Shown: positions 37,401-45,346, counted from the stretch's first letter. The stretch: DNA of 64,000 nt from Mycolicibacterium goodii (GCF_001187505.1 NZ_CP012150.1:1426001-1490000); one strand, 5' to 3'. Made by a program: numbers and translations. The notes: a model not told the origin generated them from the sequence alone.

Positions 37401-38789
37401 GTGCGATGGCGCGCCGACGGGCAACTGGAGTACCTGGGCCGCTCCGACGATCAGATCAAACTGCGCGGCGTGCGGATCGAACCGGGCGAGATCGAGGCCG
37501 TGCTGACAACGCATCCCGCGGTGTCCTCGGCGCGGGTGATCGCCCGCGCGGACCGGCTCATCGCGTACTACGTGCCCGGTGCGGTCGAGGCCACCGCGGA
37601 CGACCTGCGCGAGCACACCGCCGCGGCCCTGCCCCTGCACATGGTGCCGTCGGGCTTCGTGGCCCTGTCCGAGTTCCCACTCACCCCGAGCGGCAAGCTC
37701 GACCGCCGGGCACTGCCCGAACTCGCCCCCGCCGCGGGCCCAGCGCGACGCAAACCCACCACCGCGCGTCAGCGTCGGCTGTGCGAACTGTTCTCCGGCG
37801 TGCTGGGCCTGGAACAGGTCGGCGTCGACGACGACTTCTTCGTCCTCGGTGGGCATTCCCTGCTGCTGGTGCGTCTGGCCGCCGCGCTGCGACGCGAATT
37901 CGGCGTCGACATCCCGGTCGCCGATCTGATGGTGGCACCGACCGTGGCCGAGGTCGATCGGCGACTCGACGCCGGGGACGGGGACGGGACGGCGGACAGT
38001 CTGGCTCCGGTGCTGCCGCTGCGGGCGTCGGGATCCGAACCGCCGCTGTTCTGCGTGCACCCGGCGAGCGGGCTGAGTTGGCAGTTCGCCGGTCTCAAGC
38101 GGCACCTGCCGCCGCAGGTTCCGATCTACGGTCTGCAGTCGCCGCTGTTCACCGGTACGCCGTTGCCGGAATCGATCGACGACCTCACGGTGCAGTACGC
38201 CGATTCCATCGTGGCGGTCGCACCGGCGGGGCCGGTTCGGTTGCTCGGATGGTCGTTCGGCGGCTCGATGGCGTTGCTGATCGCGCAAGAGCTGACGCGT
38301 CGCGGTCGGCACGTGACGTTCGTCGGCATGCTCGACGCGCGAACCGACACCGCGGCCGCCGATGCCGTGTTCGATCTCGAGGCGGTCCTGGCCGGGCTGC
38401 TGCGCGAGATGGGCTTCGGAGTGGATCCGGATGCGCCGATGAGCGTGGCGGATGCGGTCGCGCTGGTGCGCGACACCGACGACGCGATCACGGTGCTCGA
38501 CGACGAACAGGTCGCGCTGGTGATCGAGAACTACGTCGCGGCCGAGAGACTCACCGCGGGCGCCGATTACCGCCGCTACGACGGGGACGTGTTCTTCGTC
38601 GACGCCACGATCCTGGAGATGGATCTGACGGGTGTGGCCTCACACGGTTGGCGCGACCACGTAGGCGGCGAGCTGAAAGTGGTCGAACTCGACTGCAGGC
38701 ATTCGGAGTTGATGGATGCCGACGTTCTGCAGCGGCTGGGCCCGCTGATCGCCGCGGAACTGCGAGGCGGTGATCCGCATCCTGAGTAG
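16161..38789 (+). CDS. fxbB-fxbC: giant six-module exochelin nonribosomal peptide synthetase
   Basis: One uninterrupted 7542-residue frame, GTG start with GGAGG at 16146-16150. Domain order by eye: A1-T1-E1 / C2-A2-T2 / C3-A3-T3-E3 / C4-A4-T4-E4 / C5-A5-T5 / C6-A6-T6-TE. Carrier serines are at about 577, 2064, 3163, 4664, 6203 and 7233. Ten-residue specificity codes read by alignment to the classical positions: A1 DINYWGGIGK (formyl-hydroxy-ornithine), A2 IDTLISSGDK (beta-alanine type), A3 DMENLGLINK (hydroxy-ornithine), A4 DFWNIGMVHK (threonine), A5 DMENLGLINK (hydroxy-ornithine), A6 DTWDTGLVDK (unassigned). With E domains in modules 1, 3 and 4 this reproduces the exochelin MS pentapeptide, D-fhOrn, beta-Ala, D-hOrn, D-allo-Thr, L-hOrn, plus one further module. 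The published M. smegmatis genes are two proteins, FxbB (257 kDa) and FxbC (497 kDa); here they are fused or were never separate. Phosphopantetheinylation is needed; no transferase gene is in the window. Confidence 0.95.
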   Translation: MTADSLDIAELLELWNNHSTPEATSTVPTLFADQCARTPDVVAVVDRARRLTYRELETHVAQLAHAVRTAAGDGPEPIVAIGVPRSAEMVVCVLAAMLSGVAFVPLDPTWPAHRRSQVLADSGAVAAFIADDDESDWGVTTLRVDLDNWRFAAQSPVPPHADVHPAQLAYVIFTSGSTGKPKGAMIRHDAIAERLQWQRDHILHFGRHDHTDVALFKAPLSFDISVNEILLPLVSGGRVVVAVPDGEKDPEYLLELIRTEQVTFVYLVSSMLDTLLELDRLATTAGAPSSLASLRHVWCGGEVLTPGLFARFRRQLTTTLYHGYGPAEATIGVSHVIYRDTAERIATSIGRPNPHTQLYVLDEYLRPVPPGVGGELYAAGFLLGRGYVNAPSLTASRFIANPFDGNGSRMYRTGDLARWTEDGSLEFLGRADNQVKIGGRRVELEEIESQLADHPAIRQAVVDVHRQGGADLLVGYLVTVDGVGNDPALHTEVADWARTRLPEYMVPKAFVALERVPLTANGKTDRRALPAPDLARSGTVNPPRTPRETVLCRAFADALDIDAVGVDEDFFALGGDSIVAIRVVSRLRAAGYTLRPRDMFAHRTVEALAPLLGESHGRDTGPVVEPTGVAAPTPILRWLDEVGTTGSVRNGFYQGMSLVTPADLDATALRAALEATVRRHHVLWAPPGRTAADIDIPAAPPRLTLLTTDAPGALEEAVASVATQLVSALHTTRIAFGWVRRAGAAGRLVVIADHTVIDGVSLRILAEDITSAYRLIVDGRPAELPAAHTSWRAWAQRLTDTVAAGAFDADLEHWQRVCATTETPWGDRPLDPARDTVGTESRLTVELPATVSDAILTAVPDRIHGHVNDALVAALYLALRRWLAARGVNADTVLLEMEGHGREGHLVDDLDVSNTVGWFTTLYPVALRDGEFDWQAAASGGADLGAAVRSIKDQLRSVPSHGFSYGALRYLRDGTTGLDIAPQVLFNYLGRFDTADRPWAFANDHVAVLEDRDPGMPLPRLLEVNAEAVTTTDGTVLRATFSWPAHAVAESEVSALAGMWTDLLTAIATSEHVQGHSASDFDRVEVTADDVAELQRRYPGFTDILPLTPAQQGIYFHSTFSRNRDPYVVQQIVDITGPLDTERFQRATESVATRHRALSAAFTTLSDGTPVAVHAAPVAPDFDVVDARHAADPVAAVTRRAQWERERRFNLAAAPLTRYTLVRRSDDLHTMIQTVHHIVADGWSVPIVLDDLLTAYAGDDFDGPAPQFARFVDWLERRGAEADRAAWARVLEGLTEPTLLAGVDGARSRETRTGFGTRTVTLQPREAVAAAANSAAVTVGTLLHTAWGVALGRLTGRDDVVFGTVVSGRGGGVDSVDGIESMVGLLVNTIPVRVSWTAGDTGADAAARLAAVETALLEHHHLPLTEAHRLAGVTELFDTLVVIENLGATTHARGELTLGDIGVIEAPHYPLTLMISVRDTITVTVTNDRQRVSDVLADTAVTAFADVLAALTTDPAVSPTQIALSAPQAVAVAPRPPRTVTAMLTAAIDAHRDEVALVVGDTTWTYGELDTRAAELAAALLAAGVRRGDVVALATARSADLVAAMWAIISVGAAYLPVDLAYPRTRIEYMLQHAHPAAVIADGVGRHVVSGTLPDGTAIVSTTETTRTAAHLTPAPVDGADAVSVLYTSGSTGEPKAVVGTHAALANRLAWAVQAWPAATRVAKSSLSFIDGTTELLAGLVAGARTVLAGDETARDGRRLAQLVATHGVEQLLAVPSLAAVLADERAEDLAALTRWIVSGEALEPWQLRALRGACPAAEIVNSYGSSEVTGDVLAGVQDDAGVTLGAAVPGAGIRILDGRLRELPAGVIGEIYVTGVQLARGYLGRPGQTAARFVAAPGGGRMYRTGDLGAMLPDGRVVFAGRTDDQLKINGHRVEPGEVQSVLVRQPGVREAAVIGAGTQLAAFVVLDTGAEGTDALRTAVSAELPRHLVPATVRAVDAIPLLPNGKRDATALRALLEPSEGTGGTAGPANEAERTVLDVMSGVLGRDTLGVDDDFFAVGGDSISAIRVTSRLARAGYHIATEDIFLGRTAAGVAALVGTFEPVADTTPIEPFGTVRLSQATISRIRESGAVEDIWAMSPLQQGVYYQSTLADAGATYIAQNIFEFDRRIDADAMQRAFTALLRRHPQLRVGFRTVEHVEPDPAPDATPVVQVVLTDPPSDITVVDLADREDPAAAQHIVDTDRTAPFDVATPPLLRLTVIRLPGGRDRMLFTYHFLLFDGWSRELVLRELFALYDSDAQQGAVAPHGDLVVRHLQWLATDGHPDASGSAVAWRDLLAGLTEPTLASGVSPDHPDARPDTQPGRIVVTVPENVTAQLLACATARGATLNSVVTAAVALVTGYHAGTADVVLGTTVAGRPGHLVGIDETIGLFLNTVPVRVDMSPTRSVAAAMAAIGEQRVAMMRHDHLGLGQIQRAAGDSGSALFDSLLVLQNFLDDDTFADLESRHGIVDVHYHDTTHFPLTWVLTPGRELTIKLEHRVIDDARATEMVEQLLTVLRTIADQPDVAIGAVELIGAQRRAQLQRRWSSTARPLEPVTIAELLARRAQQNPDDTALVFGEQSVTYREFDDRVSQFARHLRARGAAPETFVALALPRSIDMVVALFAVLRAGAAYLPLELDLPIDRLRTIVDDAQPVLLVTTRDRTELIAHAGGHGADVILLDDPETAAALADTPTHALTADELGGFASGAARLDHPAYLIYTSGSTGRPKGVLTGYAGLTNMYFNHREAIFEPTVRRAASAGQLRIAHTVSFSFDMSWEELFWLVEGHQVHVCDEELRRDAPALVAYCHRHRIDVINVTPTYAHHLFDAGLLDAAAHTPALVLLGGEAVSDGVWSALRDHPDSAGYNLYGPTEYTINTLGGGTGDSATPTVGQPIWNTRGYILDPALRPVPDGAVGELYVAGIGLARGYHRRAGLTAASMVADPYVPGGRMYRTGDLVRRRPGSAELLDYLGRVDDQVKIRGYRVELGEIETVLANIDGVARCAVVARSTGANPPVKTLAAYVIPQRPPADEAAFITGLRDHLARVLSGYMVPTRYGVVDALPLTINGKLDVAALPEPVAATSGSGRTPRTDREATLLEIVSSVLGIDGIGVDDDFFALGGDSISSISVCGRARKAGLDITPRDVFRRRTVAALAASAEATAVSTAGPDTGAGTITATPMLAETEQAKTPLANFYQAMVLATPAGITAPEVEGVLQTVIDAHAMLRARLQTTATGWTLTVPEQTCAVDLTVRPGALTDARVDHEKAAAAAQLDPSGGVMVRAVWFDTPDAGGQLLLVIHHLVIDGVSWRILSEDLARAWGELSAGRPAAVDAVPTSFRTWSHALARRTFDDEREYWADVLATPDPDLGTRPLDPALDTASTVRTHEISLPAAVSEALLSSVPAAMHGGVNDVLLTALSVALAQWRADRGQAQDSATVLSLEGHGRESDLVSADLDLSRTVGWFTSIYPVRLDPGRVDWDRVLAGGAELAAAAKAVKEQLRTVPGHGLGYGVLRYLTGNLAGDPPQILFNYLGRFSGGTGQNWQPVADIGALSEGVDPSNPAMALEINALAEDRPDGTVLSMTLAWPGGLLDAEDIAELASMWADVLVALTRCADLRGHTPSDFGLITVTQDDIDGWEQHGVIEDVLPLLPLQEGMYFHSTFGDSDTAADTYRVQQIAELSGPVDPEVLRTSLTAVMRRHQALRASFRELTDGRLAQVIWADVPVHFTVAATSDLETVAAEELTRPFDLDQAPLVRYTLVRLDDADHRLIQTMHHIIADGWSYPVLFGDVVDHYNAAIGAGPEPQPVAVTLRDHIETVTAGDRAAARQAWAHALADTEPTTLVPRPDGATVGEHRSVVRRLDPARTAAVVQTARERGVTVGTVLHGAWGLLLGKLLGRNRVVFGSTVSGRGGALAGTESIVGLLINTIPVPMSWDPHTSVAEVLIGLQDRQSALLDAQQLGLAELARLAGVREFFDTMVVVENFPTTRSAEHADPRAVAFHGFTGTDSPHYPVSFVAYVDDELTVEIKYEAGVVTAAQAERYAERVEHILAAFAETPELPVSRIDLRTGDERQFVAEHISRPGPDRTLDETFADIAARYPDAVAVSCGDTRLTYRELDTRAAAVAATLIERGVGTESRVAVALPRSADLIVALLAVLKAGGTYVPIDITSPAARVQHILADSAPVCLLTDTADRFTGVPQVILTEAARPAGRPEAVAVSPDDAAYVIYTSGSTGVPKGVEVTHRNVAALFAGTATGLYDFGPDDVWTMFHSAAFDFSVWELWGPLLHGGRLVIVEPDVARDPERFIDLLARERVTVLNQTPSAFYPLIEADQRLRRELALRYVIFGGEALDLRRLAPWYGNHESHAPRLVNMYGITETCVHVSHRALEAADTGSAGSVIGLPIPGLRIHLLDNNLQPVPAGVVGEMYIAGGQVSRGYTGRPGLTASRFVANPFDGDGERLYRSGDLAMWAGTGELIYLGRSDAQVKVRGYRIELGEVEAALVALPGVTNAAADVRRDDTGRARLIGYVVGRDRLDTAALRGALVERLPDYMVPSVLLTLDALPLTVNGKLDRAALPDPVAPADTAAPAKAHQATDTATLLAGLCTEILGTAVTVDDDFFTAGGDSIVAIQLVNRARREGVRITPQQVFVHRTPAALASVIDPADTPGEDAGPDLGEVMLTPIVQRLAELGGTITRFNQSELLRTPAGVTATQIETAVNAVIARHDALRIRLHRPAPLLWSLETTARAPISVTRIDAQGFDDAQLRTVIGAESDAAADRLDPEGGTVVVAVWFDRGPDTQGRLLLVVHHLAVDGVSWRILIDDLAEACRQVLAGQRVALAPVGTSLRSYARTVNENAQHSARLAEFEHWTGVLAPGGELDPTANVLTLTVGATRDHEIRLSAEDTAPLLTTVPAAANADVTETLVTALHLAANRWRTARGGAADAPLVLDLERHGRDGWPHDVDLSRTVGWFTAIAPVRLPAPGDDLLGVLKAVKESLRAAPDGGLGFGQLRYCNPRTAAALARAGTPQLLFNYLGRWAADAGDDWASAPEVDALRTGPNPDLGTPYLLEVNAICDDTVDGPRLRATLTYADGELDAAAVSELGDLWVAALRELGGITGGGASAALTPSDLPLVKLTQDDIDRVVDAVPGHVETIWPLSPLQEGVYLQARYATSAVYIVQNVFDFAEPVDTAALRTAYSAVMARNPVLRSAFWADDLPRPVAAIVADPVCEPRVVDLTGLPAPEVDVRVEQITAEDRLHTFDLAAAPLARMTVLRTAELDRLIFSYHFLLLDGWSREQLLRELFAEYTAARAGHRADLPAPTADFTDYLRWLAQQDRDVSARQWAEALRELDAPTLLVPDAVGTDPTLALRLEFLLTEGETAALSAAARSAGVTLNALISTALALVLAYETGGDDIVFGSTVAGRPTDLDGIDSVIGLFLNTVPTRVRLAPGRTVADTMRAVQSERLRLMDHEYLGLGDIQRAVAAANPDNGALSGGGPLFDSLYVLQNFLDDDTFTDMESEHGIVGHDSIDASHYPLTWVASPGRRLWMKLEYRPDVVERAYAQGLLDRLRQVLLQIGACAEQASAAVTLMLPAEADAKRARDGATEHELPNASVLDLLAERAVQCADLTALVCGDESVDYAELLARVNRLAWVLRDRGIGPEDTVALAVPRSIDAVVALFAVLRAGAAYLPLELDYPDERLAVMLGDADPVCVLATGATARRIAALSPTPVLVLDADEVREDLARSRSDWDGYSPHPEQPAYVIYTSGSTGKPKGVLTPHRGLTNMHLNHREAIFAPAIAKAGGRRLRIAHTVSFSFDMSWEELLWLIEGHEVHICDEVLRRDATALVRYCHDHLVDVINVTPTYAALLFEEGLLDTGNRGGHPPVLVLLGGEAVSTTVWNRLRDNDRWYGYNLYGPTEYTINTLGGGTDDSAAPTVGTPIWNTRAHILDGWLRPVPDGVPGELYIAGAGLARGYLGQPGLTASRFVANPLEPGRMYRTGDLVVRRADGNIDFLGRTDDQVKIRGYRVELGDIEAALVAHPGVAQAAVIARPDTAGSSRLIAYVVPTADGTDLLDELRTYLTGTLPAYMVPTAMTTLTEIPLTDNGKLDTRALPDVAPVGRQGAGRAPRSPVETALCEVFAQILGVDDGISIDDDFFDLGGHSLLTIRLISRVRSELGVELSLGDVFNTRTVAALDQHITATSGGVRRPALVAGPRPQHIPASPAQQRMLILERLGETGSAYNYPLVFRVRGALDVDALRHALTDVTDRHEALRTVFDDHDDQDGGYHQRILPRGTQPPLRVTDCPGSDLAARIDALVEHRFDLATEIPLRVDVLRSGPEDHTVVILLHHIATDEWSDAPFLTDLNTAYAARHAGVAASLPEPAVQYADHTLWQRDVLTEVGDQQREFWRTALAGAPDEMMLPTDRPRPARPSGAGGTLDVQIATETASALRRLAADKQVSMLMVLHAAVAVLVHRLGAGDDIVVGTPVAGRDDAALDDVVGLFVNTVVLRADLAGNPSFTELLDRVRTADLAAFAHQDLPFDQLVEDLNPPRVAGRNPLFNLFVGYHLRTGSDSDMFGLSTEWTEPAVSAAMFDLGFTLIDHGADDSATIMAEFAADLFDESTVHTLARRLVRLLDGVVAGADTRIGAIDLLAPGEQQDLVVARNATDRTLEPMTLGALVSRQARRTPDATALRFAGHELSYRDLDEWSDRLAAHLVNRGAAPGTVVGVSLPRSIELVVALVAVAKSGAAFLPLDPEYPADRLQYMVADAAPVTVLDDPDTVRRSRGEPASVLPGVDPMAWAYVLYTSGSTGRPKGVVVAHAGIVNRIAWLQHAYPLGADDRMLVKTPISFDTSVWEVFWPLSVGATLVVARPGGHREPAYLAATIVEQSVTAVDFVPSMLEVFLDETGADGPDAPAGTSLTRVTVGGEALSTELAARFDDAFGGVPLHNLYGPTEAAVDVLGWTADGGPVALGVPGWNVRAYVLDGYLNPVPAGAPGELYLAGIQLADGYLHRQALTAERFVANPFDGGARMYRTGDVVRWRADGQLEYLGRSDDQIKLRGVRIEPGEIEAVLTTHPAVSSARVIARADRLIAYYVPGAVEATADDLREHTAAALPLHMVPSGFVALSEFPLTPSGKLDRRALPELAPAAGPARRKPTTARQRRLCELFSGVLGLEQVGVDDDFFVLGGHSLLLVRLAAALRREFGVDIPVADLMVAPTVAEVDRRLDAGDGDGTADSLAPVLPLRASGSEPPLFCVHPASGLSWQFAGLKRHLPPQVPIYGLQSPLFTGTPLPESIDDLTVQYADSIVAVAPAGPVRLLGWSFGGSMALLIAQELTRRGRHVTFVGMLDARTDTAAADAVFDLEAVLAGLLREMGFGVDPDAPMSVADAVALVRDTDDAITVLDDEQVALVIENYVAAERLTAGADYRRYDGDVFFVDATILEMDLTGVASHGWRDHVGGELKVVELDCRHSELMDADVLQRLGPLIAAELRGGDPHPE
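19401..22470 (+). other. NRPS module 2: C-A-T, beta-alanine
   Basis: The C domain has HHIVADG with His1236-His1237. The A domain departs from the alpha-amino-acid pattern. Where SFD would be expected, it reads SF-Ile1730-Asp1731-GTTE, moving the amino-group-binding aspartate one position along, the known hallmark of beta-amino-acid A domains. Carrier is Ser2064. No E domain is present, fitting an achiral residue. Confidence 0.82.
22471..27140 (+). other. NRPS module 3: C-A-T-E, D-hydroxy-ornithine
   Basis: The C domain motif is YHFLLFDGW (His2276), a variant shared with module 5. The A domain has FDMSWEE (Asp2815) and [11 protein letters not shown], code DMENLGLINK for N5-hydroxy-ornithine. 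Carrier is Ser3163. The E domain is canonical (His3339 in HHLVIDG, TVGWFT), predicting D configuration. Confidence 0.85.
27141..31660 (+). other. NRPS module 4: C-A-T-E, D-allo-threonine
   Basis: The C domain has HHIIADG (His3813). The A domain has AFDFSVWEL (Asp4314) and [11 protein letters not shown], code DFWNIGMVHK, the classical threonine code. Carrier is Ser4664. The E domain has HHLAVDG (His4846). Epimerising L-threonine at C2 gives exactly the D-allo-threonine of exochelin MS. Confidence 0.87.
31661..34900 (+). other. NRPS module 5: C-A-T, L-hydroxy-ornithine
   Basis: The C domain motif is YHFLLLDGW (His5325). The A domain has FDMSWEE (Asp5858) and [11 protein letters not shown], code DMENLGLINK, the same as module 3. 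The carrier motif is GGHS (Ser6203) rather than GGDS, the usual form when no epimerase follows. None follows, so the residue stays L, as in the C-terminal hydroxy-ornithine of exochelin MS. Confidence 0.85.
34901..38789 (+). other. NRPS module 6 and thioesterase: C-A-T-TE, residue unassigned
   Basis: The layout is EntF-like. The C domain has HHIATDEWS (His6389), with Glu replacing the Gly of HHxxxDG. The A domain is complete, with [15 protein letters not shown] and a code read as DTWDTGLVDK, which shares D-W-LVDK positions with serine codes but is not one I can assign. Carrier Ser7233 lies in GGHS. The thioesterase triad is visible as Ser7365 (GWSFGG), Asp7392 and His7514. All core motifs look intact, so the module is probably active even though exochelin MS has no sixth residue. 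Confidence 0.78.
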
Positions 38790-38804
38790 GACTGCACAGA
38801 CGAC

Positions 38805-38835
38805 GATGCCCCGCCGCGAGGCGCGGCGGGGCATC
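38805..38835. terminator. bidirectional terminator between NRPS and siderophore-binding lipoprotein
   Basis: A GC-rich perfect inverted repeat (GATGCCCCGCCGCG, loop AGG, and its complement): a 14-bp stem in the 64-base gap between two convergent genes. There is no T-run, which is usual for mycobacterial terminator hairpins. Confidence 0.75.
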
Positions 38836-38853
38836 GGAAACCGGTTGTGCGCG

Positions 38854-39870
38854 TCAGGCGTTCGACAGGTCGGCCACCGGGCGGCCGTTCAGCGCGTTCG
38901 CGAGCTGCGGGGTCAGCACATCGAGTGCGTAGAGCATCGAATCCGGCCCGCCGTAGGTCAGTGCATCGCTGAGCTTGGACTCGAAGGTGGTGTACAGGGT
39001 GCGTCCGTCACGGACCACGCCGAGCCGTTCGAAGGCCGGCGAGGTGATCAGTTCCTCCCTGGTGGCACCGTTGACGAACAGTACGTCGCGATCGAGCAGG
39101 CCGAGCTTCTCCTCGCTGACATCGCCGACCACGTCCTGCGTCATGAAGCCCAGCGCGGTGAACAGCGAACGGCGCGGGTCGTTTTCGCCGAGCAGGTAGT
39201 GCCCCCCGTCGGCCGGACCGAAGTCGACCACGAGGGTCTTGCCGTCGAACTCCGGATTGTTCCTGCGCGCCTCGTCGATCTTGCCCTGAACCTCGTTCAC
39301 CAGTTCCTTGGCCTCGGCCTCCTTACCGAGCGCCTTGCCCGTGGTGAGAAGCTGGACATCCCAAGGGGTTTCCTCGTCGGCGTAGTCGGCGGACTGGATG
39401 ACCGTCGGTGCGATCTGCGACAGCCTGTCGTAGGTTTGCTGATCGATGGTCTCATAGATTGCCAGAATCAAATCGGGCTTCTGTGCCGCGATGGCTTCGA
39501 AGTCGATCGAATCCGAGCCCCAGGTGGGTATTCCTTTGCCGTCGGTGGCTTCCTTGACCCACGGCAGATCGTTGTAGTTCTCCGAGAATTCACGTGCACT
39601 CACCGGCACCACACCAAGGGGCAGGACGAAGTCCTGGTCGGTCCACCCGACCGTGACCACGCGGGTCGGATTCGCGGGAACCTTTGTCTCGCCGAACTTG
39701 TGGGTGATGGTGGTGGTGTCGGATTCGGCCGCGGGCGCCGATTCGGAACTGCAGGCGCTCACCATGGCGACCGCGGCCACGGCCGCGACAAGGGCCGCGA
39801 TGACCGGCGTGATGGCTCGCCGCCACTTTCGGTGCCAGTTCGGATGCCTGTTTCGTTGCTTGCGTGTCAC
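38854..39870 (-). CDS. ferric-siderophore-binding lipoprotein (FecB/FepB type)
   Basis: 338 residues. The N-terminus is a long basic tail (residues 1-18), a hydrophobic segment (19-37) and the lipobox VSA-Cys40, followed by a Ser/Glu/Ala-rich tether. The mature part is a periplasmic-binding-protein class III fold: an ITHKFGETKVP opening, a central alpha-helical backbone around EETPWDVQLLTTGKALGKEAEAKELVNEVQ, and a C-terminal lobe. It would present ferri-exochelin to the two FecCD permeases encoded 30 kb away in the same island. It starts at GTG 39870 with a G-rich stretch upstream and is divergent from the panD-monooxygenase operon, sharing its IdeR-box region. Confidence 0.88.
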   Translation of the reverse strand: MTRKQRNRHPNWHRKWRRAITPVIAALVAAVAAVAMVSACSSESAPAAESDTTTITHKFGETKVPANPTRVVTVGWTDQDFVLPLGVVPVSAREFSENYNDLPWVKEATDGKGIPTWGSDSIDFEAIAAQKPDLILAIYETIDQQTYDRLSQIAPTVIQSADYADEETPWDVQLLTTGKALGKEAEAKELVNEVQGKIDEARRNNPEFDGKTLVVDFGPADGGHYLLGENDPRRSLFTALGFMTQDVVGDVSEEKLGLLDRDVLFVNGATREELITSPAFERLGVVRDGRTLYTTFESKLSDALTYGGPDSMLYALDVLTPQLANALNGRPVADLSNA

Positions 39871-40037
39871 GCGGATTGCCCCCTGTGGTTCGGGTCGGAT
39901 GGAGAACCTAGCTTAGGCTTGCATTACTACCACGGCTCGAAAACTCACAGGAATGTGACAGGAATCTTCCAGGAGCCGATGCGGCGCTTGGGTTTTGGCC
40001 GGTGTGAGCAAAAGTGAGGGGTTGCAATGTGCAGAAA

Positions 40038-40056
40038 TTAGGTTAGCCTTCGCTAT
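40038..40056 (+). promoter_or_regulatory. IdeR iron box upstream of panD-ornithine monooxygenase operon
   Basis: TTAGGTTAGCCTTCGCTAT matches the IdeR consensus at 16 of 19 positions, with the first 13 perfect. It sits 65 bases before the panD-like start and 168 bases before the divergent lipoprotein gene. A second, poorer run beginning TTAGGCTTGC at 39913 may be a partner site for the lipoprotein promoter. Confidence 0.78.
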
Positions 40057-40120
40057 GAAATCGCTGTGAACGGCGTGTGGTCGGCTGTGCCGATCGAATT
40101 GCATACGAGAGGGGGCGGCG

Positions 40121-40531
40121 GTGCAAAGAGTGCTGCTGGCAAGCAAGATTCACCGCGCGACAGTGACTCAAGCGGATCTGCACTACGTCGGATCCATCAC
40201 GATCGACGCGGACCTGATGACCGCCGCGGACATCGTCGAGGGTGAACAGGTGCACGTCGTGGACATCACCAGCGGCGCACGTCTGGTCACCTACGCCATC
40301 ACCGGGGCCTCCGGTTCAGGTGTGATCGGCATCAATGGCGCTGCCGCACATCTTATTTCGCCAGGAAATCTGGTGATCATCATGTCGTTCGTACACCTCG
40401 ACGAAGCCGAACGCGCCGAACACCGGGCCAACGTCGTGCACGTCGACGCCGACAACCGCATCGTCACCATCGGATCCGACCCGGCCCAGCCGGTACCAGG
40501 GGCGGCCGATCAGCTGGTGGGACGGGCGTGA
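40121..40531 (+). CDS. panD: aspartate 1-decarboxylase (PanD-like), beta-alanine supply for exochelin
   Basis: 136 residues, the size of the PanD proenzyme. It has Lys9 in [10 protein letters not shown] and the self-cleavage site Gly24-Ser25 in HYVGSITID, which becomes the pyruvoyl group. It decarboxylates L-aspartate to beta-alanine. In mycobacteria the pantothenate-pathway panD normally sits with panC. Here the gene is downstream of an IdeR box and overlaps the ornithine hydroxylase gene by four bases (GTGA). It is therefore best read as a dedicated, iron-regulated source of the beta-alanine activated by NRPS module 2. A GAGAGGGGG ribosome site precedes the GTG start. Confidence 0.88.
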   Translation: MQRVLLASKIHRATVTQADLHYVGSITIDADLMTAADIVEGEQVHVVDITSGARLVTYAITGASGSGVIGINGAAAHLISPGNLVIIMSFVHLDEAERAEHRANVVHVDADNRIVTIGSDPAQPVPGAADQLVGRA

Positions 40532-41856
40532 CAGGAACAAACATGCAGAGCATCGACCATCTCAACGGCCGCAACGGGGACAACCCCGAGCTCGACGTCA
40601 TCGGAGTCGGTTTCGGGCCGTCCAACCTCGCGCTGGCGATCGCGATCCGCGAGTACAACGAGACCCACGCCGACCAGATCAACGCCGAGTTCGTCGAGAT
40701 CAAACCCGAATTCGGCTGGCACACCGGGATGTTGATCCCCGGCGCCACGATGCAGATCTCCTTCCTCAAAGACCTCGCCACCCAACGGAACCCGACGAGT
40801 GAGTTCACGTTCCTGAACTACCTCACCGAGCGGCGCCGGCTCACCGAGTTCATCAACTTCAAGACGTTCTTCCCCACCCGCCTGGAGTTCCACGACTACC
40901 TGACCTGGGCGGCCGAAAAGGTCGGCGCGACGGTGCATTACGGCTCACGCGTGGTGTCGGTGCGCGACGTCGACGGAGCCTTCGACATCACCGTGACCGG
41001 TGCGACCGACGCAATCCTGCGGGCGCGCAACGTCGTCATCGCGGGCGGTCTCGAGCCGCTGCTTCCCCATGGCGTCCAGCGCACCCGTCGCCAGATCCAC
41101 AACCACGGGCTGCTGCACGACCTCGCGGCCATGCCTGCGCCGCGTCACAACCGGTACGTCGTCGTCGGCGCCGGGCAGAGCGCGGCCGAGGTGTGCGCCT
41201 ATCTGCACGATCTCTCACCGCAGACCGAGGTCCACGGAGTCTTCGCGAAATACGGTTACAGCCCGGCCGACGACAGCCCGTTCGCCAACCGCGTCTTCGA
41301 TCCCGACGCGGTGGACGACTTCTTCCTCGCCGACCCGGGCGTACGTCGCCAGCTGATCAACTACCACCGGAGCACCAACTACTCGGCGGTCGACCTCGAG
41401 CTCATCGAGGAGCTCTACGCCCGCGAGTACGCCGAGCGCGTCGCCGGACGCCGCAGGCTGTTCCTGCGCGGCGCGTCCAGCGTGCAGCACACCGAGGAGG
41501 ACGACGACGGCGTGCGCGTGCACATCCGCCACCACCCGACCGGCACCGTCGACGAGCTCGAGTGCGACGCCGTCGTCTACGCCACCGGGTTCCTGCCCGC
41601 CCGCCTCGACGGCATCCTCGGCGCCCTCTACGACGATCTCGTGCTCGAGGACGGCCACCCGGTGGTGTCGCGGGACTACCGCCTGGCGACCGTGCCGCCG
41701 ACCGCGGGCGGCCTCTACATCCAGGGCAACACCGAGCACACGCACGGATTGACCTCGTCGCTGCTGTCGAACATCGCGGTCCGCAGCCACGAGATCCTCG
41801 ACTCGATCGTCACCGCCGCCAACGACCGGCTCAGCCCGGTCGGCAGCGACGCCTGA
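40528..41856 (+). CDS. L-ornithine N5-monooxygenase
   Basis: 442 residues, in the PvdA/SidA/MbtG family of N-hydroxylating flavoproteins. The FAD motif GVGFGPSNL is at residues 26-34, the substrate-region motif [21 protein letters not shown] follows, the NADPH motif [11 protein letters not shown] is near residue 213, and the C-terminal [13 protein letters not shown] is typical. It hydroxylates ornithine at N5, giving the hydroxamate precursor used three times in exochelin. The GTG start overlaps the panD stop; ATG 40543 is an alternative. Lysine as substrate (mycobactin type) is less likely given the ornithine-type A-domain codes nearby. It is convergent with cwsA with only four bases between. 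Confidence 0.92.
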   Translation: MTGTNMQSIDHLNGRNGDNPELDVIGVGFGPSNLALAIAIREYNETHADQINAEFVEIKPEFGWHTGMLIPGATMQISFLKDLATQRNPTSEFTFLNYLTERRRLTEFINFKTFFPTRLEFHDYLTWAAEKVGATVHYGSRVVSVRDVDGAFDITVTGATDAILRARNVVIAGGLEPLLPHGVQRTRRQIHNHGLLHDLAAMPAPRHNRYVVVGAGQSAAEVCAYLHDLSPQTEVHGVFAKYGYSPADDSPFANRVFDPDAVDDFFLADPGVRRQLINYHRSTNYSAVDLELIEELYAREYAERVAGRRRLFLRGASSVQHTEEDDDGVRVHIRHHPTGTVDELECDAVVYATGFLPARLDGILGALYDDLVLEDGHPVVSRDYRLATVPPTAGGLYIQGNTEHTHGLTSSLLSNIAVRSHEILDSIVTAANDRLSPVGSDA

Positions 41857-41860
41857 CGGG

Positions 41861-42271
41861 TCAGGGCTTGGGCGCGACCTCGACGCTCGGCGCCAGCGTC
41901 GGCGGTTCCTGGGGCCGGCTGCGGCGTCGCACGATCGAGAACGCCGCGGCCCCGCCGGCGAGCACGGTGACCGCCACCGCGGCGATCAACAGCGGCCGGC
42001 GGCGCTTCTTCTTCGGGGGACTCACCGCCTCCTGGATGGTCTCCGGCAGGGCGGCCAGGCTTTCTTGGACGGCCTCGGCCGCGGCGGCGAGCCTGCGCTG
42101 GAGCTTGCCGGACTCATAGCGGCGGTGTAGCTCGATCGCGGTCGCCTGCGCGGTGTGGGCGCCGATACCGAGCACGCCGCGGGTGATGTCCACCGGCCCC
42201 ACGGCGGTGTACTTCAGGCCCCGGGTGAGGCGTTGACGGGGGGCCAATCGGACATCGGCTCTGGCTGACAT
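41861..42271 (-). CDS. cwsA: CwsA, cell-wall synthesis/division membrane protein
   Basis: 136 residues from the ATG at 42271, preceded by an AAAGG ribosome site. A longer upstream reading is rejected because the added sequence has no protein character. The order is a basic N-terminal region, two helical stretches, a lysine/arginine cluster at about 86-92, one membrane helix at about 93-113, and a Pro-rich tail. It matches CwsA (Rv0008c), which interacts with CrgA and Wag31 and supports septal and polar wall synthesis. It is the first gene on the right side of the siderophore island, where M. tuberculosis has it directly after the tRNA pair. Confidence 0.87.
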   Translation of the reverse strand: MSARADVRLAPRQRLTRGLKYTAVGPVDITRGVLGIGAHTAQATAIELHRRYESGKLQRRLAAAAEAVQESLAALPETIQEAVSPPKKKRRRPLLIAAVAVTVLAGGAAAFSIVRRRSRPQEPPTLAPSVEVAPKP

Positions 42272-42391
42272 CTCGCACCTTTCTGACCAGGACGGCATGC
42301 TGACTGTCCAGAGTGCCATCTCCGCGCCCGGCGGGGGCGGATCTGACGGGCCGTGCTCGGACCGCGGCCGGGAGATGGCAGACTGACTTGC

Positions 42392-42919
42392 GTGACGAGT
42401 CCCATTCAGACCGCGACCGCGACCCTGCACACCAACCGCGGCGACATCAAGATCGCACTGTTCGGCAACCACGCTCCCAAGACCGTGAACAACTTCGTCG
42501 GCTTGGCGCAGGGCACCAAGGACTACAGCACCGAGAACGCCTCTGGTGGGACGTCCGGTCCGTTCTACGACGGGGCCATCTTCCACCGGGTCATCGACGG
42601 CTTCATGATCCAGGGCGGCGACCCCACCGGCACGGGTCGTGGCGGCCCGGGCTACAAGTTCGACGACGAGTTCCACCCCGAGCTGCAGTTCGACAAGCCG
42701 TACCTGCTGGCCATGGCCAACGCGGGCCCGGGCACCAACGGCTCGCAGTTCTTCATCACCGTGGGCAAGACGCCGCACCTCAACCGTCGCCACACGATCT
42801 TCGGCGAGGTCGTCGATCCGGAGTCGCAGAAGGTCGTCGACGCGATCGCCTCGACCCCGACCGACCGCGGCGACCGTCCGACCGATCCGGTGGTGATCGA
42901 GTCCATCACGATCGCCTGA
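42392..42919 (+). CDS. ppiA: cyclophilin-type peptidyl-prolyl isomerase PpiA
   Basis: 175 residues, starting at GTG 42392 ([12 protein letters not shown]); an in-frame start at 42353 adds 13 residues that do not match the family. The cyclophilin core is clear: [29 protein letters not shown] and [10 protein letters not shown], with the Arg, Phe, Gln and His residues of the active site. It catalyses cis-trans isomerisation of prolyl bonds in the cytosol. It is divergent from cwsA and convergent with the PH-domain gene, with a strong hairpin after its stop. Confidence 0.95.
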   Translation: MTSPIQTATATLHTNRGDIKIALFGNHAPKTVNNFVGLAQGTKDYSTENASGGTSGPFYDGAIFHRVIDGFMIQGGDPTGTGRGGPGYKFDDEFHPELQFDKPYLLAMANAGPGTNGSQFFITVGKTPHLNRRHTIFGEVVDPESQKVVDAIASTPTDRGDRPTDPVVIESITIA

Positions 42920-42931
42920 CGATCGTTTCGG

Positions 42932-42960
42932 CTCCTGACGCGCGCTGAACGCGTCAGGAG
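42932..42960. terminator. bidirectional terminator after ppiA
   Basis: An 11-bp perfect stem, CTCCTGACGCG with CGCGTCAGGAG, around a 7-base loop. It fills the gap between the convergent ppiA and PH-domain genes. No T-run follows. Confidence 0.75.
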
Positions 42961-42961
42961 T

Positions 42962-43369
42962 TCAGTAGCCGGCGGCCTTGAGGGCGTCGAGCACGTCGAG
43001 CGGGTCGGTGCCCAGATCCCACCGGGTGAACACCATGAGCCTGCCGTCGACCGCGTCGATCTCGAGCATGCGGACCTTGCGGGCGAGCCTGCGGAACTCC
43101 GTGATGCGGATGGTGTCGATGTCGTCGCGCCGGAACGTCCTGGCGCGCCACCATCCGCGGACGACGAGACCCTCGCCCGAGATTGCCAGTTTCGGCCTCG
43201 CCCGTAACGAGAAGATTGCGAACGTGAGCAATCCCACCGCGGCAATGCCGGCAAGAACACGTCCGGGCGCGTCTGTGATGACCGTCACAGCGGCGATAGC
43301 CATCATGAGTCCGGCTGTTCCACAACCTGCGATTCCGGCCGTCGACGGGCTCCACTGAGTTTGCTGCAC
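42962..43369 (-). CDS. PH-domain membrane protein (Rv0010c-like)
   Basis: 135 residues. Two hydrophobic helices near the N-terminus (about residues 17-33 and 37-53) are followed by a small beta-rich domain of the bacterial PH type (GLVVRGWWRARTFRRDDIDTI and onward). The size and order match Rv0010c and its relatives between ppiA and crgA. The role is unknown; the conserved place among division genes suggests an envelope function. The GTG start at 43369 lies below a 155-base spacer that holds a DnaA-box match and two palindromes. Confidence 0.82.
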   Translation of the reverse strand: MQQTQWSPSTAGIAGCGTAGLMMAIAAVTVITDAPGRVLAGIAAVGLLTFAIFSLRARPKLAISGEGLVVRGWWRARTFRRDDIDTIRITEFRRLARKVRMLEIDAVDGRLMVFTRWDLGTDPLDVLDALKAAGY

Positions 43370-43404
43370 GGGCTATTCACACCCTCTTACCCGTACCGAT
43401 GGAG

Positions 43405-43452
43405 TTATCCACAGGTGCTATCCCCAATGGGGATGAATCACATCGGTGTGAT
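43405..43452. promoter_or_regulatory. DnaA-box match and two palindromes upstream of the PH-domain gene
   Basis: The 155-base spacer between crgA and the PH-domain gene holds TTATCCACA (43405-43413, a perfect consensus DnaA box), ATCCCC-AAT-GGGGAT (43420-43434) and ATCACA-TCGG-TGTGAT (43437-43452). All three are exact. The palindromes look like regulator sites, but I cannot name the regulator. Confidence 0.45.
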
Positions 43453-43524
43453 TGAGAGGCGCCGACGTTGCTGGATTGGTAACGCCAGGAACGTAAGATG
43501 AATTCATTAGGGCCGTGCCTCAGA

Positions 43525-43809
43525 TCAGCGCCAGCGCATGGTGAGCAACAGACCGGTGATCATGAAAGCAAAGGCGATCGCGTAGTTCCACGGACCGAGA
43601 TCCGCCATCCACTGCAAGAACGACGGAGTGTCGATCGGGTTCGTTGCCGCCAGCTGGAACACCAGCAGCCACAGGAGGCCGAACAGCATGAGGCCGATGA
43701 ACAGAGCGACGAACCAGACACTGGACGGTCCGGCCTTGACCTTCACCGGCGTCCGGCTCACCGGCCTGGAGGTGAAGTCGTTCTTTTTGCGGACTTTGGA
43801 CTTTGGCAT
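43525..43809 (-). CDS. crgA: cell division protein CrgA
   Basis: 94 residues with the CrgA layout: a basic N-terminus MPKSKVRKK, then two membrane helices (about 31-52 and 72-91) separated by a short loop containing [12 protein letters not shown]. CrgA is a septal protein that binds FtsZ, FtsQ, FtsI and CwsA and helps recruit wall enzymes. It sits, as usual, beside the DUF881 gene, here divergent with 95 bases between. Confidence 0.95.
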   Translation of the reverse strand: MPKSKVRKKNDFTSRPVSRTPVKVKAGPSSVWFVALFIGLMLFGLLWLLVFQLAATNPIDTPSFLQWMADLGPWNYAIAFAFMITGLLLTMRWR

Positions 43810-43904
43810 GGGTACCTTCGCGGACAGTCGGCGTCACACGGTGCGACGATGAAGAAAGATTGCTTCAAGAGCCTAACGTAGCTGTAAGTCCTGAAGAGGA
43901 GCCG

Positions 43905-44654
43905 ATGGACCAGCCCAGCCGATCCCGATGGCGCTTCGGCGTGCCGGTCATCTGCCTGCTCGCCGGTCTGCTGCTGGCCGCCACCCACGGCGTCTCCGGG
44001 GGCGACGAGATCCGCCGCAGCGACTCCCCCCGCCTCGTCGACCTGGTGCGCGAGGCGCAACAGTCCGTCGACCGGCTCGCCGCCCAGCGCGACGCGCTCG
44101 CCCTCGAGATCGACAGCCACCACGGCGGCTCGCCCAGCTCGCACGCCGCGCTCGACGCGATCACCGCCCGCGCCGCCGAACTCGGCGTCGACGCGGGCAT
44201 GGATCCCATGCGCGGTCCCGGTCTGGTGGTGACGCTCAACGACGCACAGCGCGACGCCGAGGGCCGGTTCCCCCGCGACGCCGCCCCCGACGATCTCGTC
44301 GTCCACCAACAGGACATCCAGGCCGTGCTCAACGCGCTGTGGAGCGCGGGCGCCGAAGGCATCCAGATGCAGGACCAACGCATCATCGCGACGTCGGCGC
44401 CGCGCTGCGTCGGCAACACCCTGCTGCTCAACGGCCGCACCTACAGCCCGCCGTACGTCATCACCGCCATCGGCGATGCCCCCGCCATGCAGGCCGCGCT
44501 GGCCGCCGCGCCGCTCGTCACGCTGTACAAGCAGTACGTGCTGCGGTTCGGCCTCGGCTACACCGAGGAGCCCAAGGCCGAGGTCACCCTGGCAGGCCAC
44601 ACCGAGCCCGTGCGGATGCGCTACGCGAAACCGGCGGGACCCCTCGGCTACTGA
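43905..44654 (+). CDS. DUF881 family protein (Rv0012-like)
   Basis: 249 residues from ATG 43905, with GAAGAGGAG at 43893-43901 as ribosome site; an upstream in-frame GTG-type start adds unlikely sequence. A single N-terminal membrane helix (about 10-27) is followed by a coiled-coil stretch (about 37-65) and the DUF881 domain with GPGLVVTLNDA, QDIQAVLNALWSAGAEGI and LLNGRTYSPPYVI. It is predicted to be anchored in the membrane with the domain outside. DUF881 proteins lie in division and sporulation gene clusters, but no activity is established. Confidence 0.85.
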   Translation: MDQPSRSRWRFGVPVICLLAGLLLAATHGVSGGDEIRRSDSPRLVDLVREAQQSVDRLAAQRDALALEIDSHHGGSPSSHAALDAITARAAELGVDAGMDPMRGPGLVVTLNDAQRDAEGRFPRDAAPDDLVVHQQDIQAVLNALWSAGAEGIQMQDQRIIATSAPRCVGNTLLLNGRTYSPPYVITAIGDAPAMQAALAAAPLVTLYKQYVLRFGLGYTEEPKAEVTLAGHTEPVRMRYAKPAGPLGY

Positions 44655-44671
44655 GCCGGTAACCTGGGCCG

Positions 44672-45346
44672 ATGCAGGTTTTGGTGGTCGACAACTATGA
44701 CAGCTTCGTGTTCAACCTGGTCCAGTACCTGGGCCAGCTGGGTGTGCACGCGCAGGTCTGGCGTAACGACGACGCCCGGTTGGCCACCGACGACGCGTTG
44801 AGGCAGGTCGCCGCCGACTTCGACGGTGTGCTGCTCAGCCCGGGACCGGGCACCCCGCAACGCGCGGGTGCCTCGATCCCGCTGGTGAAGGCGTGCGCCG
44901 AGGCGGGCACCCCGCTGCTCGGTGTGTGCCTGGGCCATCAGGCGATCGGGGTGGCGTTCGGCGGCACCGTCGACCGGGCTCCCGAGCTGCTGCACGGCAA
45001 GACCAGCGTCGTGCACCACAACGGTCACGGCGTCCTGGCCGGCCTGCCGGATCCGTTCACCGCGACCCGGTACCACTCGCTGACGATCCTGCCCGAGACA
45101 CTGCCCGCCCAACTCGAGGTCGTCGGGCAGACCGACAACGGCATCATCATGGCGGTCCGTCACACCGAGCTGCCGATTCACGGCGTGCAGTTCCACCCCG
45201 AGTCGATCCTGACCCAGGGCGGGCACCGCATGCTGGCCAACTGGCTGGGCTTCTGCGGCGCCGCACCGGACGAGACGCTGGTGCGCCGGCTCGAGGACGA
45301 GGTCGCCCGCGCGGTCGCCGCCGCTACGCAGCGAAGCTCAGCGTGA
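44672..45346 (+). CDS. trpG: glutamine amidotransferase subunit of anthranilate/aminodeoxychorismate synthase
   Basis: 224 residues of a class I amidotransferase. The catalytic triad is Cys86 (GVCLGHQ), His175 and Glu177 (QFHPES). It supplies ammonia from glutamine to TrpE or PabB, and in mycobacteria this copy (Rv0013, trpG/pabA) may serve both tryptophan and folate synthesis. The ATG is 17 bases after the DUF881 gene. The 3' end overlaps the 3' end of the convergent pknB by 23 bases. Confidence 0.93.
   Translation: MQVLVVDNYDSFVFNLVQYLGQLGVHAQVWRNDDARLATDDALRQVAADFDGVLLSPGPGTPQRAGASIPLVKACAEAGTPLLGVCLGHQAIGVAFGGTVDRAPELLHGKTSVVHHNGHGVLAGLPDPFTATRYHSLTILPETLPAQLEVVGQTDNGIIMAVRHTELPIHGVQFHPESILTQGGHRMLANWLGFCGAAPDETLVRRLEDEVARAVAAATQRSSA

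Noticed and set aside
39913..39931. Second iron box before the siderophore-binding lipoprotein
   Set aside because: Only about 12 of 19 positions match the IdeR consensus and the core is broken. It is mentioned as a possible partner of the 40038 site but not listed as a feature.
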